Assembly: GCF_001895925.1 (NCBI RefSeq)
Contig: NZ_MPPI01000004.1
Coordinates: 124,001 to 188,000 of the forward strand
DNA: 64,000 nt
Reading direction: 5' to 3'
Source of the DNA: Phormidesmis priestleyi ULC007
Lineage (GTDB): Bacteria; Cyanobacteriota; Cyanobacteriia; Leptolyngbyales; Leptolyngbyaceae
Positions 25,459 through 34,566 of the stretch are shown piece after piece. Position 1 is the stretch's first letter; each line of letters opens with the position of its first letter. Under the pieces are notes generated by a model. That model was not told where the DNA came from, ran no database searches, and worked only from the letters and a program-made list of their open reading frames with translations. The position numbers and the translations under genes were made by a program.

Positions 25459-28400
25459 ATGTCACACGCTAAGGAACTTGAAATTCGTCGCCAGTTCCTC
25501 GATGAAGCGCAGGAATATCTAGATGCGCTCGATGCCGCTTTGATCGGTCTGGCAGATAATCGAGTCGATACTCAAAAAATCAATGCGGCATTGCGAGCAA
25601 TCCACTCGATTAAGGGAGGAGCCGGAATGATGGGATTTACTGTCTTAAGTGATCTGGCTCATCGTCTCGAAGACTCGTTTAAAGTCTTAAAAGTCGAGAA
25701 AGCGATCGCGGTCGATTTTCAACTCGAAACGCTCTTGCTGACAGCAGTTGATGTGCTGCGTCGAGTGATTGAGTACGATCGTCACAATGCTGCGATCGAT
25801 CCTCAATGGTTGAACATCGAAGTTGACCCGCTATTTGAACAACTCCACAAACAGTTAGGCGACCCGCAGGATGAAAATGCAGCATCGGTGTTGTCACCCG
25901 AAGACGGGCAAGATATTGTGCCGCTGCTGTTTGAAACTGAGGTTGAAGGCTGTCTCCAGCGATTAGAGGGGGTGTTGGCAACGCCCGATCAGCCTTGTCT
26001 GCAAGAAGAACTTACCATCTTGGCGCAGGAGTTGGGCGGCTTAGGAGAAATGCTGCAACTGCCTGCCTTTGTTCGCCTGTGTGCATCAGTAACGTACAGC
26101 TTAGAGGTAGATGTCAGCAATGTGAGCGCGATCGCCGAGTCTGCACTGCAATCATGGAGACGCACTCAAGCCCTCGTCATGATCGGACAGTATGATCAAA
26201 TTCCAGAGGCGATCGCGCTGGCTCCCGAAATAGTAATCGGAGAGAATCAAGACCTCACATCATTTAATCTGGCTGCTGAGGACGAATTTAGCTGGCAAGA
26301 TGCCGCAACTGTGGAGCAAGATTCCTTCGGCGAATCCGATGAGAGTGAATCAATTCCCGATTGGTATGTAGCAGCGCTAGAAACCGATTCGGTTGCGGTC
26401 GATGATGCGGGCTACACCGAATTTCAACCTGCGGCACGATCGCTGATCGGAGAAAGCCAGGTTTCAGACTTTAAAGTGCTAGATGGGTTAGCAGATGGCG
26501 ATATTGCACCTCCCGAAGAGGATCTAGATACAACAGTTCGAGTTCCGGTCAGGCAGCTAAACCAGCTTAATGATCTATTTGGCGAACTAACCATCGATCG
26601 CAACGGCTTAGATCTTTATATCAAACGTCTCCGCAATTTAAATCAACAGCTACACGATCGGGTTAAAGCCCTCGATCACGTCAACGAAAAAATGCGAGAC
26701 GTTTACGATAAATCTGTTTTTGACTCTGATTTATCGATCTCTCTATCGGGATTAAGACTACTAGCTGGAACTTCTAGCAACGAGAACGCTAATAATTCTA
26801 AGCAAGCGTTGAAATCCAAAACCCAAAACCTAAAATCAGATTTTGATTCACTAGAATTAGATCGCTACAATGATCTCCACCTATTATCGCAACAGGTAAT
26901 GGAGACGATCGTGCAAATTCAAGAAGTCAGCCAAGACATAGAACTGAGTTTAGACGACACCGAACAAACTACTCGATCGCTCAACAAAACCGCCAAACAA
27001 TTGCAATCAGGGTTGTCGCAACTGCGGATGCGTCCCCTATCAGATATAGTCGATCGCTTCCCGCGTGCCCTGAGAGAACTCTCGCTCCAGCATGGAAAAC
27101 AGGTGACACTCAAAGTTGCGGGTAACAACACTCTCATCGATCGCAACATTCTCGAAACGCTAAATGATCCCTTAATGCACTTGCTTCGCAACGCCTTTGA
27201 TCACGGGATCGAGAATGCTGAAACGCGCCAGGCAAGAGGGAAATCAGCCGAAGGCTCGATCGAGATTCGCGCCACTCATCAAGGCAGCCGCACGATTATT
27301 ACTGTTCGAGATGACGGTGAAGGGATTGCGATCGAGAAGATTCGCGATCGAGCCGAACAAATGGGACTTGACCCAACATTGTTAGCTTCTGCCAGTGACG
27401 AAGAGTTGCTCTCTCTGATCTTTGAACCCGGATTTAGCACCAGCGATCGAGTGACAACGCTTTCGGGACGCGGAGTCGGCATGGATGTCGTCAGAAATAA
27501 TCTCAAACAAATTCGAGGCGAAATTAAGGTCAACACTCAGCCAGGTCTGGGCACAACCTTTACGCTTTCGGTGCCCTTCACACTTTCAACCGTGCGCGTC
27601 TTGCTGGCTGAAAGCAACGGGATGCTGCTGGCGTTTCCGACCGAAGTGATCGAAGAAATGTCACTGCTTAAACCAGAGCAAATCTTGCAAACCGCAGGCA
27701 GCGAAATGCTCAACTGGCACGGTCAGATCTTGCAGTTTGTGCGGCTACAGCGCTGGCTGAGTTTCAACTGTCCTCGTCAACCCCACGGCTTTGAAACGCC
27801 CCCGACCATCACCTCGACCAGCGTGATCATTGCTAATCACGGCAGTCAGCGAGTTGGGCTGCAAATCGATCGCTGTTGGGGTGAACAAGAAGCCACGATT
27901 CGACGCATTAATGGCACACTGCCTCTGCCACCTGGATTTAGTAGCTGCACCATTTTGGGCAATGGGCGCGTCGTGCCTCTGGTCAGCCTCTCAGAACTGC
28001 TGCGCTGGATCACTAGCTACGAGCGCACCGAGCCGCCAATGCCCAGTCTTCCGTCTCTAGAGTCAACTCCTACCTCGTTTTTATCGGCAGCGATGGGCAA
28101 CCAGCCCGCCACGATTTTGGTAGTCGATGACTCGATTAACGTCCGGCGCTTTTTAGCATTGACGCTAGAACGGGCAGGCTATCGAGTCGAGCAAGCCAAA
28201 GACGGACAAGATGCGCTCGATCGCTTAGAAAATGGTTCATCAGTGCAGGCAGTCGTTTGCGATATTGAAATGCCGCGTCTAGATGGCTATGGCTTGTTGG
28301 CAAAGCTGAGAGCCAACCCCGATTTAGAAAGATTGCCCGTCACAATGTTGTCTTCTCGCAGCAGTGAAAAGCACCGCCAGTTAGCGATGAATTTAGGCGC

Positions 28401-28482
28401 AAATGCCTACTTTTCCAAGCCTTATAACGAGCAGGTGTTGCTGCGAACCTTAGAGCAATTAGTCACACCCGCCGCCGTTTAG
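25459..28482 (+). CDS. CheA-like hybrid histidine kinase (PixL/PilL type)
   Basis: About 1007 residues from the ATG at 25459. HPt with the phospho-His in AIHSIKGGAG (His49), an acidic variable region, a dimerisation segment, HATPase (N box DPLMHLLRNAFDHG, G boxes DDGEGI and GRGVGMDVV), a CheW-like domain (about 710-850) and a C-terminal receiver (VVDDSINVRR, CDIEMPRLDG, SKPY). Order and length are those of cyanobacterial PixL/PilL kinases. Last gene of the operon; an upstream TTG 24 bases earlier is less likely. Confidence 0.94.
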   Translation: MSHAKELEIRRQFLDEAQEYLDALDAALIGLADNRVDTQKINAALRAIHSIKGGAGMMGFTVLSDLAHRLEDSFKVLKVEKAIAVDFQLETLLLTAVDVLRRVIEYDRHNAAIDPQWLNIEVDPLFEQLHKQLGDPQDENAASVLSPEDGQDIVPLLFETEVEGCLQRLEGVLATPDQPCLQEELTILAQELGGLGEMLQLPAFVRLCASVTYSLEVDVSNVSAIAESALQSWRRTQALVMIGQYDQIPEAIALAPEIVIGENQDLTSFNLAAEDEFSWQDAATVEQDSFGESDESESIPDWYVAALETDSVAVDDAGYTEFQPAARSLIGESQVSDFKVLDGLADGDIAPPEEDLDTTVRVPVRQLNQLNDLFGELTIDRNGLDLYIKRLRNLNQQLHDRVKALDHVNEKMRDVYDKSVFDSDLSISLSGLRLLAGTSSNENANNSKQALKSKTQNLKSDFDSLELDRYNDLHLLSQQVMETIVQIQEVSQDIELSLDDTEQTTRSLNKTAKQLQSGLSQLRMRPLSDIVDRFPRALRELSLQHGKQVTLKVAGNNTLIDRNILETLNDPLMHLLRNAFDHGIENAETRQARGKSAEGSIEIRATHQGSRTIITVRDDGEGIAIEKIRDRAEQMGLDPTLLASASDEELLSLIFEPGFSTSDRVTTLSGRGVGMDVVRNNLKQIRGEIKVNTQPGLGTTFTLSVPFTLSTVRVLLAESNGMLLAFPTEVIEEMSLLKPEQILQTAGSEMLNWHGQILQFVRLQRWLSFNCPRQPHGFETPPTITSTSVIIANHGSQRVGLQIDRCWGEQEATIRRINGTLPLPPGFSSCTILGNGRVVPLVSLSELLRWITSYERTEPPMPSLPSLESTPTSFLSAAMGNQPATILVVDDSINVRRFLALTLERAGYRVEQAKDGQDALDRLENGSSVQAVVCDIEMPRLDGYGLLAKLRANPDLERLPVTMLSSRSSEKHRQLAMNLGANAYFSKPYNEQVLLRTLEQLVTPAAV

Positions 28483-28532
28483 AGAAGTAACTGTAAAACC
28501 CTTTTGAGCCAGATGCTATTCTTTATCAGGTT

Positions 28533-28706
28533 AACGTCAGTTCGACTGAAGTAGTTCGCTCCACTTGTGAATTCGGGCAGCCCCCTAAATCCCCCAATTT
28601 TGGGGGACTTCAAGCCAAAATTTCCGGTTCAAAGTCCCCCAGAATGGGGGATTTAGGGGGCAGAAGCCGCTGACAACGAAGCGAAAAAACTCGTCGAACT
28701 GACGTT
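28533..28706. mobile_element. 174-bp MITE-like element with 10-bp target duplication
   Basis: Terminal inverted repeats AACGTCAGTTCGAC and GTCGAACTGACGTT (14/14) bound a core containing the GCCCCCTAAATCC double hairpin (28580-28661). TTATCAGGTT flanks both sides (28523-28532 and 28707-28716). No coding capacity. It separates the kinase gene from birA. Confidence 0.92.
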
Positions 28707-28731
28707 TTATCAGGTTCAAGAGTTGAGCATC

Positions 28732-29520
28732 ATGGACGATTCTATATCTGCTGCCGCCCCTTTGCCGCCGTGGTTAAAGTGGCTAGAAAGTTGTTCGAGT
28801 ACCAACACTTGGGCGATCGAGCACTTAGCCCAACTCGATCACGGCACAGTCGTCTTTACGCGTCACCAAACTCACGGGCGCGGGCAAAACGGGCGCGTCT
28901 GGTACTCGCCTCCTGGCGTATTGACGTTGAGTGTGGTGCTCGATCGCATCCCCGCCACCCAACTATCTGGATTCAGCCTGATCGCAGGACTAGCTGTGAT
29001 CTATGCGATCGAAGATTTGGTTCCAGGTTTGCAGAATCAGTTGCGCTTAAAATGGACAAACGATGTGTGGTTAAATCAACGCAAGTTAGCTGGAGTTTTG
29101 TGTGAGGGCGTGACGAGTAACTTAAGCAATGGTACTAAACTGGTCGTAGGAATTGGTCTAAATCACCATGCTGACTTTACAAGTTTAGAGATTAGCACAA
29201 TTAGAAATCCAGCTAGTCTTCACGAAGTTGTTCCCATTGTTCCTAATGAGATTCTAATATTGGAGAAATTACGTCACTATCTGTTGCAAACCGCCGGACT
29301 TTTACAATCATCGCAGCATTCATCTTGTTTTTCTGTTCTATTGTCTGCCGTGCGCGATCGCGATGCCTTGTTAGGTAAACAAATCACGATCGAGTTATCT
29401 GGAGAGCAGATTTCAGGCGAAGCGATCGGAATTGACGATCGTGGTTGTCTACGATTACGTCTTTCTGATGGCACCATTCGCACATTCATGTCTGGTCACG
29501 TTACTTTTGCATCCGTATGA
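28732..29520 (+). CDS. birA: Biotin--[acetyl-CoA-carboxylase] ligase
   Basis: Activates biotin to biotinyl-AMP and attaches it to the carboxyl carrier protein. About 262 residues, without the N-terminal repressor HTH of bifunctional BirA. Seen: SCSSTNTWA, the adenylate loop HGRGQNGRVWYSPPG, and LRLKWTNDVWLNQRKLAGVL with the catalytic Lys and GIGLNHH. The ATG at 28732 is preferred to a TTG nine bases upstream. It overlaps bioA by four bases, so the two are an operon: making biotin and attaching it. Confidence 0.95.
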   Translation: MDDSISAAAPLPPWLKWLESCSSTNTWAIEHLAQLDHGTVVFTRHQTHGRGQNGRVWYSPPGVLTLSVVLDRIPATQLSGFSLIAGLAVIYAIEDLVPGLQNQLRLKWTNDVWLNQRKLAGVLCEGVTSNLSNGTKLVVGIGLNHHADFTSLEISTIRNPASLHEVVPIVPNEILILEKLRHYLLQTAGLLQSSQHSSCFSVLLSAVRDRDALLGKQITIELSGEQISGEAIGIDDRGCLRLRLSDGTIRTFMSGHVTFASV

Positions 29521-30812
29521 ACCTTTCTAACCACGAAACAGATTCCCCAATTTGGCGACCTTATACGCAGATGAAAACGACTCCTCCGCCGCTCAAAGTG
29601 GTGAAGGGCGAAGGCGTTTGGCTAGAACTCGAAGACGGACGACGCATTTTAGATTGCATTTCAAGCTGGTGGGTGACGATTCACGGACACGGACATCCCG
29701 CCTTAGCTAAGTCACTTTATCACCAGGCACAGCAGCTAGAACAGGTGATTTTTGCCAACTTCACTCATGATCCTGCCGAACAGTTAGCGCGCAAATTACT
29801 CACCCATCTGCCCGACGCTTTGACACGAGTCTTTTTCACCGACAATGGGTCAACGGCGATCGAAGCTGCCTTAAAAATGGCATATCAATATTGGCTCAAC
29901 CAGGGAGAAACGAATCGCACTCGGTTTCTAGTGTTTGAGAAAGGCTATCACGGAGACACGATCGGAGCAATGTCACTCGGAATCGGCTGCTCATGGTGGG
30001 AGCCGTTTCGACCGTTGTTAATTGAGATGGATACGGTTCCGTTTCCTGCCACGTTTGATGACGATCCAGAAGTTGAGATCAAAGAATCACAGGCACTCGA
30101 ACAGATCGAATCGCTCTTAAAACAAGAAACCTATGCCGGGATTTTTATTGAACCTCTGATTCAAGGAGCCGGGGGAATGCGAATGTGTCGCCCCGAATTT
30201 CTGCGATCGCTGCAAACGATCGCTCACCAATTCGGAGTGCTGATGATCTACGACGAAGTGATGACCGGATTCGGGCGCACCGGAGAGCTATTTGCTTGCT
30301 CAAAGTCTGGCACAACTCCCGATATTCTCTGTTTGTCTAAAGGGCTGTCAGGCGGTTGCTTACCGTTAGCCGTCACACTCGCAACGGAGACAATTTATCA
30401 GACATTTTATAGCGACGACGCGAGTAAGATGTTTCTTCACGGTCATTCCTATACGGGCAATCCGCTGGCGTGCGCTACGGGGCTAACGTCTCTCAACTTG
30501 TTAGAGCAAACTCCGCAAAGATTTCGGGCGTTAGAAGCGTTGCACCGTCGCTATTTAGAGACTTGGCTCAAAGGACATTCTAGAATTGAGCAGATTCGCG
30601 TCTGTGGCACGATCGTCGCTATGGAAATCATTACTGATCAAACACCAGGCTACTTTAATACGATCGGATCTGAGTTGCGCGATCGCTTCCTAGAGTTGGG
30701 GTTTTTCATTCGTCCGCTCGGCAACACGCTTTATTTAATGCCGCCTTACTGCATTAGCGATCGTGAACTCGAATCGATGTACCAAGTCATTAGCAAAGTG
30801 CTTGATACTTGA
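29517..30812 (+). CDS. bioA: Adenosylmethionine-8-amino-7-oxononanoate aminotransferase
   Basis: PLP enzyme converting KAPA to DAPA in biotin synthesis. 431 residues: IWRPYTQMKTTPPP with the substrate-recognition opening, SSWWVTIHGHGHP, the PLP region FFTDNGSTAIEAALKMAYQY, YDEVMTGFGRTG (Asp for the pyridine N) and the Schiff-base Lys in LCLSKGLSGGCLPL. Translationally coupled to birA by ATGA. Followed by an imperfect terminator. Confidence 0.96.
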   Translation: MNLSNHETDSPIWRPYTQMKTTPPPLKVVKGEGVWLELEDGRRILDCISSWWVTIHGHGHPALAKSLYHQAQQLEQVIFANFTHDPAEQLARKLLTHLPDALTRVFFTDNGSTAIEAALKMAYQYWLNQGETNRTRFLVFEKGYHGDTIGAMSLGIGCSWWEPFRPLLIEMDTVPFPATFDDDPEVEIKESQALEQIESLLKQETYAGIFIEPLIQGAGGMRMCRPEFLRSLQTIAHQFGVLMIYDEVMTGFGRTGELFACSKSGTTPDILCLSKGLSGGCLPLAVTLATETIYQTFYSDDASKMFLHGHSYTGNPLACATGLTSLNLLEQTPQRFRALEALHRRYLETWLKGHSRIEQIRVCGTIVAMEIITDQTPGYFNTIGSELRDRFLELGFFIRPLGNTLYLMPPYCISDRELESMYQVISKVLDT

Positions 30813-30860
30813 TCAGCAATACTATGGCTCAAAACGGCGATCGTTCCTTATCAAAACAGA

Positions 30861-30903
30861 AAAGGCAAAGAGTAAAGCTGCTTCCTTTACTTTTTGCCTT
30901 TCT
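30861..30903 (+). terminator. Imperfect terminator after bioA
   Basis: AGGCAAAGAGTAAAG, a six-base loop, then CTTTACTTTTTGCCTTTCT; one or two mismatches and a T-rich tail. A separate perfect 11-bp stem without a T-run follows at 30915-30947 (AGAGACGATCG/CGATCGTCTCT). Confidence 0.65.
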
Positions 30904-31053
30904 ATTGAAGTTGGAGAGACGATCGCCGCCTAGTTACGATCGTCTCTAATCCATAGCAATCCTAAATTGTTCGTGAGCAGCAGGACAGGTTTGCTCCCCT
31001 TAGCCCCCAAGGGGGACATTCTGCAATCTCACAACTCAAATCGGATGGCTATC

Positions 31054-31668
31054 TTAGCTCTCGGCTGCCCCTGCCATTGCCGCAGCTTTACGCTTGCGAA
31101 GGACACCAAACCCTAAGCCAATTAGACCTGGCAAGAGCGCCGGGGTCGGAATAGCCGTAGATGTCGAGGTCACAGACACGTCATCCAATCTAAGATAGGC
31201 TGGATCCTGTTGAAAGGCGAACTTCAACACAGTCGAAGGTGCTTGTGCAATAAAGCTAAAGGTGTTTTCCGCAGGTGAAGATGTGAAAGGAAAAGCGAGA
31301 TTGGTGAAGGTCGATAGTACCTCAGAGCCAGCCGAAACGGCAAAACTGTTTGGTTTGCCGCCATCACTCTTTAAGAAGTAGCTGAGATTGTAGGTTTGTC
31401 CTGCAACTGTTGCAAGCGTCTGCGATAGGAAGCCTGGAGTACCGATGGGACCAAAAAACGCTCCAAAGTTGCCACTGTTGGCAGAAGCGGAGTCAACACC
31501 TGTAAAACCAGTGTTGCCAGATTGAGTCCAGCCTGAGAAATCGCCTGTCTCAAAGCCGCCGTTGGACACGAGGTTCAATGCTTGAGCCGGGTTCATTGCG
31601 CCTAAGCTGAGGCAGGTAGCGCCCGCAGCAATGACAGACAGTTTTTTCACGTTGCTCAAAGTCGTCAT
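31054..31668 (-). CDS. Exported PTPA-CTERM protein
   Basis: 204 residues. A signal peptide (LSVIAAGATCLSLGAMNPAQ, then ALN) precedes a beta-sandwich body that begins NLVSNGGFETGDFSGWT, typical of carbohydrate-binding-like surface proteins. It ends in the sorting signal PTPALLPGLIGLGFG plus RKRK, the cyanobacterial PTPA variant of PEP-CTERM. Likely sorted to the envelope. No known catalytic domain. Second protein of this export class in the window. Confidence 0.85.
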   Translation of the reverse strand: MTTLSNVKKLSVIAAGATCLSLGAMNPAQALNLVSNGGFETGDFSGWTQSGNTGFTGVDSASANSGNFGAFFGPIGTPGFLSQTLATVAGQTYNLSYFLKSDGGKPNSFAVSAGSEVLSTFTNLAFPFTSSPAENTFSFIAQAPSTVLKFAFQQDPAYLRLDDVSVTSTSTAIPTPALLPGLIGLGFGVLRKRKAAAMAGAAES

Positions 31669-32017
31669 GAATTAAATATCTCCATAAAGGTGAAGTGGTT
31701 TTGGTAGACCCCTCTTGGAGATGCCCCAGTAAGTTCACCCAATTGAGCGGGTTCACTGAGTGCTATTCTTACCTAAATCCACCTAATTTCCTAGTGTTAT
31801 TTTTTACCTTTACAAAAAGCTTATACAAAGCACATCGTAAATATACGCAACCGCCTCTGTGTTCAGATCTATACCCGCATTTAGTGCAATTGTCAGCACC
31901 TTGATCAAGCGATCGTTCTCTAATCGCCAAAATAGCCGCATCTGGTTAGAGGTGCGGCTATTTTCAGTATTCATGTTAAATCTGATTTCCTCAATGCTGT
32001 TTGAAGGCGATCGCAGG
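31669..32017. other. Intergenic region with a bidirectional terminator
   Basis: About 350 bases without a gene. AAAATAGCCGCA (31929-31940) and TGCGGCTATTTT (31953-31964) form a perfect 12-bp stem with A- and T-runs on either side, so it can end transcription from both strands. It lies downstream of the minus-strand antitoxin. No toxin gene is present here. Confidence 0.7.
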
Positions 32018-32278
32018 TTAAAAGCGATCGTATTGCTCCATCACACCCTGCCGAATTGCATCTTCTATCGCTTCTAAACTCTTCGGCTCTCCCAAATAGT
32101 TTAAGCATCCAGCAACGTCTTCTAATGTGGTTTCTCGGAACGGATTTTTGAGCTTGAGTAGAATCCCATCACCTGTGCCGATCGCGACTAACTCTTGCCC
32201 TGCCTCCCAATGGTGAGCATCCCGCAAAGCTTTGGGAATAATCACTTGACCTTTGCTAGACAATCGCGTCGTTTCCAC
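32018..32278 (-). CDS. Orphan AbrB/VapB-type antitoxin
   Basis: 86 residues with the swapped-hairpin motif TRLSSKGQVIIPKALRDAHH, then GDGILLKLKNPF. The C-terminal half is helical and acidic. Normally such a gene is followed by a PIN toxin; here a terminator comes 54 bases after the stop. It is therefore an antitoxin without a visible toxin, or a stand-alone regulator. Confidence 0.82.
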   Translation of the reverse strand: METTRLSSKGQVIIPKALRDAHHWEAGQELVAIGTGDGILLKLKNPFRETTLEDVAGCLNYLGEPKSLEAIEDAIRQGVMEQYDRF

Positions 32279-32355
32279 TGAAGAGCTACCTCAAGTAAGA
32301 ATTCTAGCACTCCATGAATCTACTAAACTTTAGGGGTAACGACTTGTGATCACCT

Positions 32356-32949
32356 ATGGCTACAGATTTACCCACCTCCAGCGCTGCACCTTCAGAAACC
32401 CCGATCGCCACCCGGTTGAGCAATTTTCTGATCGTGTTAGTGGCGATCGCGCTGACCGTCGCAATTTCTCTCGGACTGAGGACCCAAACGACCTCTGTTT
32501 CTCTCAGCTCGATGGCGAAAGTAGCCGTGCCCCTAGAGGTTGCCCTGGCAAACGGCAAACCAACCTTGATGGAGTTTTATGCTGATTGGTGTACCAGTTG
32601 TCAGGCAATGGCTCCAACCCTGCAATCGCTCAAAGAAACCTATGGCGATCGTATCAATTTTGTGATGCTCAATGTCGATAACGAGAAATGGCTGCCCGAA
32701 ATTCTCAGCTATCGAGTCGATGGAATTCCGCATTTTGTCTATATGAAACAGGGAGGCAACGCGATCGGGCAAGCGATCGGTGAGCAGCCTCGCCCGATCC
32801 TCGAAGCCAATCTAGTGGCGTTGTCTGAAGGCAATATTTTGCCTTATGCTCAGACAACTGGACAAACCTCAGCCTTTTCGACCACCGTTGAAACCAAAGA
32901 AAGTGCCGCTGACCCTCGTAGTCACGGCAGTCAAGTTGATAAAAGTTAA
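32356..32949 (+). CDS. txlA: Thioredoxin-like membrane protein TxlA/HCF164
   Basis: 197 residues. One N-terminal membrane anchor (about 23-42, FLIVLVAIALTVAISLGL), then a thioredoxin fold with the active site WCTSC (AEFYADWCTSCQ-like, here MEFYADWCTSCQAMAP) and the cis-Pro in DGIPHF. TxlA/HCF164 proteins face the thylakoid lumen or periplasm and pass reductant to cytochrome c maturation. A flexible Ser/Thr-rich tail follows the domain. Confidence 0.92.
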   Translation: MATDLPTSSAAPSETPIATRLSNFLIVLVAIALTVAISLGLRTQTTSVSLSSMAKVAVPLEVALANGKPTLMEFYADWCTSCQAMAPTLQSLKETYGDRINFVMLNVDNEKWLPEILSYRVDGIPHFVYMKQGGNAIGQAIGEQPRPILEANLVALSEGNILPYAQTTGQTSAFSTTVETKESAADPRSHGSQVDKS

Positions 32950-32982
32950 CGACCCTTGAGCGCTTTTTGCTGAGTTGCTTGT

Positions 32983-33106
32983 CCGCCCTGAACTAAAAGT
33001 TCGGGCTAATAGCAGAAGTCCGTTGAAACAGACTGAGGGCCAGACTTTCTCTTCTAGTCCTGTTTAGAGGACTTTCGCTGTGAGCCAGGAAATTAATTTC
33101 TGGGCG
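32983..33106. repeat. CCGCCCTGAA-type structured repeat, copy 1
   Basis: Starts CCGCCCTGAACT / AGTTCGGGCTAAT, has an inner AAGTCCGTTGAAAC to GACT arm and GTCCTGTTTAGAGGACTTT hairpin, and ends GAGCCAGGAAATTAATTTCTGGGCGA. The 61.22-61.34 kb sequence has the same plan. The ends are inverted relative to each other. No coding capacity. Confidence 0.8.
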
Positions 33107-33176
33107 AGTGAGGCAATGAACAAAGCTCGTCAAAAGTTACAGGTTATTTACATTCACGATCCTTAATCTAAACGGA

Positions 33177-33206
33177 TTGATACGGTTAAGACATTTGTAC
33201 TATAAT
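33177..33206 (+). promoter_or_regulatory. Sigma70-type promoter candidate
   Basis: TTGATA (33177-33182), 18 bases, TATAAT (33201-33206). It lies about 190 bases before the start of the gene at 33396, giving a long 5' leader in a 446-base gap that otherwise holds only the structured repeat. Confidence 0.6.
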
Positions 33207-33395
33207 AGTTAGAAATCAAATAAGCTTCTCAAAAAACTAAATCGTTGCGACTTCACACCTCGCCTGATCAAAAGTTACTAATAATTAAGATGATCAACCC
33301 GTTTAACTCTATATACAATAACCGCAAGAGAAAATAACTCAGGGAATAAGAGACTTGAGTGCTGTTGGATTCAATTATTAAAGGCAGATTACGGC

Positions 33396-34163
33396 ATGTC
33401 AATTATTGCCCTCAAAGCTTGGTATCTTCAGGAATATGAGCCGATTCGAGATCTTGAAAAGCGTCCTCACGATCTGCGACTCAGCAAAAATAGCTTGCTA
33501 AAGTCTGGCTTGCGGGCAGATTTCTTAGAAGACAGTGAAGAGGTAAAGACCTCTCTTTGGTTTCAGCGCTATTTAGAAGGCGAAACCGTCGAATTTTATA
33601 TTGAGGGCAGTGGCGGCTACGCGATTTCTAACATCGATTTGCGAAGTCACGAGATTTATTTCTCGAAACAAGAAGTAATGGCGCATTTAGAGCCAACGAT
33701 CTTCTTGTGCTATCAAACCGAATATTCTGAGTCGAGCGAGTTGCTGCGAGAAGAGTTAGACAAAATTATTGAATCGATTAATGGTCGATCGCGCCTCCCG
33801 ATCACTCTGCAAGAATCGCATCGCCTCACCGATGGCCCAGTGCGCCTCACGAGTGCGCTGATGCGATCGATTCGACAATGCCTTTTATTTATCGCCGATG
33901 GCACCTCGATCGCACAGATTTCTGGCTCACCCGCGTTACTGATCCCCAGCCCTAAAGTCTGCGTTGAGATGGGTTATGCTCTGCAAAGCAAGCGATCGGA
34001 GCAACTTTTACTCACCCAAATGGAGCGGTCTGACCTGCCCGGACAGTTTCCCTTTGACTTGCCGAGTCAAAACCGTCTCGTCTATAAAGACAAAGCGCAA
34101 CTCAAAAAGCTTTTGCCTAAAGCGGTTGAAACTCAATTGCAGCGCTTTAATTTAATTTCTTAG
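33396..34163 (+). CDS. Conserved cyanobacterial protein with a TIR-like C-terminal half
   Basis: 255 residues; no named family that I am sure of. Residues 1-98 form a beta-rich domain (YLQEYEPIRDLEKRPHDLRL, FYIEGSGGYAI). Residues 99-255 look TIR- or nucleoside-hydrolase-like: TIFLCYQTEYSESSELLREE at the start resembles the TIR beta-A strand, QCLLFIADG a central strand, and CVEMGYAL offers a Glu (191) in the position of the catalytic Glu of TIR NADases (ELGYA-like). No effector partner is visible nearby; the next genes are housekeeping. Confidence 0.6.
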   Translation: MSIIALKAWYLQEYEPIRDLEKRPHDLRLSKNSLLKSGLRADFLEDSEEVKTSLWFQRYLEGETVEFYIEGSGGYAISNIDLRSHEIYFSKQEVMAHLEPTIFLCYQTEYSESSELLREELDKIIESINGRSRLPITLQESHRLTDGPVRLTSALMRSIRQCLLFIADGTSIAQISGSPALLIPSPKVCVEMGYALQSKRSEQLLLTQMERSDLPGQFPFDLPSQNRLVYKDKAQLKKLLPKAVETQLQRFNLIS

Positions 34164-34251
34164 CGATCGCACCGAGAACTGCCGACCCGCGATCGTGATT
34201 TTCACCCACTTCCAGACCATAATAAGGTCGTCGTGGTTGAGATAAAACAAA

Positions 34252-34503
34252 ATGCCTAGAACGCCGAGTGAGTTTGCTGTCTACCTCTTGTTAGAGGGCG
34301 GTCATCGCGAAGAAGTGCGGTTTGCCACTATTCAAGACTTTCAAAAGTGGTATAGCGGCGAACTAGTGCCCAAAGCGGCTTCCAACGATTTTATTAGCGT
34401 GCCGATCAAAAATATTCAAGGCGAATATATGGTGGTGCGCCCTGCAAAAGTGCTCGGAATTCGAGTCGAGCCGCTCTATTCAGGCAGCGTCGATCGCTAC
34501 TAG
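34252..34503 (+). CDS. Small conserved hypothetical protein
   Basis: 83 residues, no recognised domain. One compact alpha/beta unit: FAVYLLLEGGHREEVRF, IQDFQKWYSG, then ISVPIKNIQGEYMVVRPAKV. No signal peptide or membrane segment. It lies 88 bases after the TIR-like gene and 63 before mltA on the same strand. The clean codon use (CGATCG present) and clear start support it being real. Confidence 0.65.
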   Translation: MPRTPSEFAVYLLLEGGHREEVRFATIQDFQKWYSGELVPKAASNDFISVPIKNIQGEYMVVRPAKVLGIRVEPLYSGSVDRY

Positions 34504-34566
34504 AGCCGTCAGGAACTTGAGCATGATGGAATCGTCTCGCTTCTAGCTTCTTCATCGTCAGAGCGC

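Noticed and set aside
30915-30947. Perfect inverted repeat (AGAGACGATCG) as a second terminator
   Set aside because: No T-run on either side; the arms contain the ubiquitous CGATCG, so chance pairing is likely.
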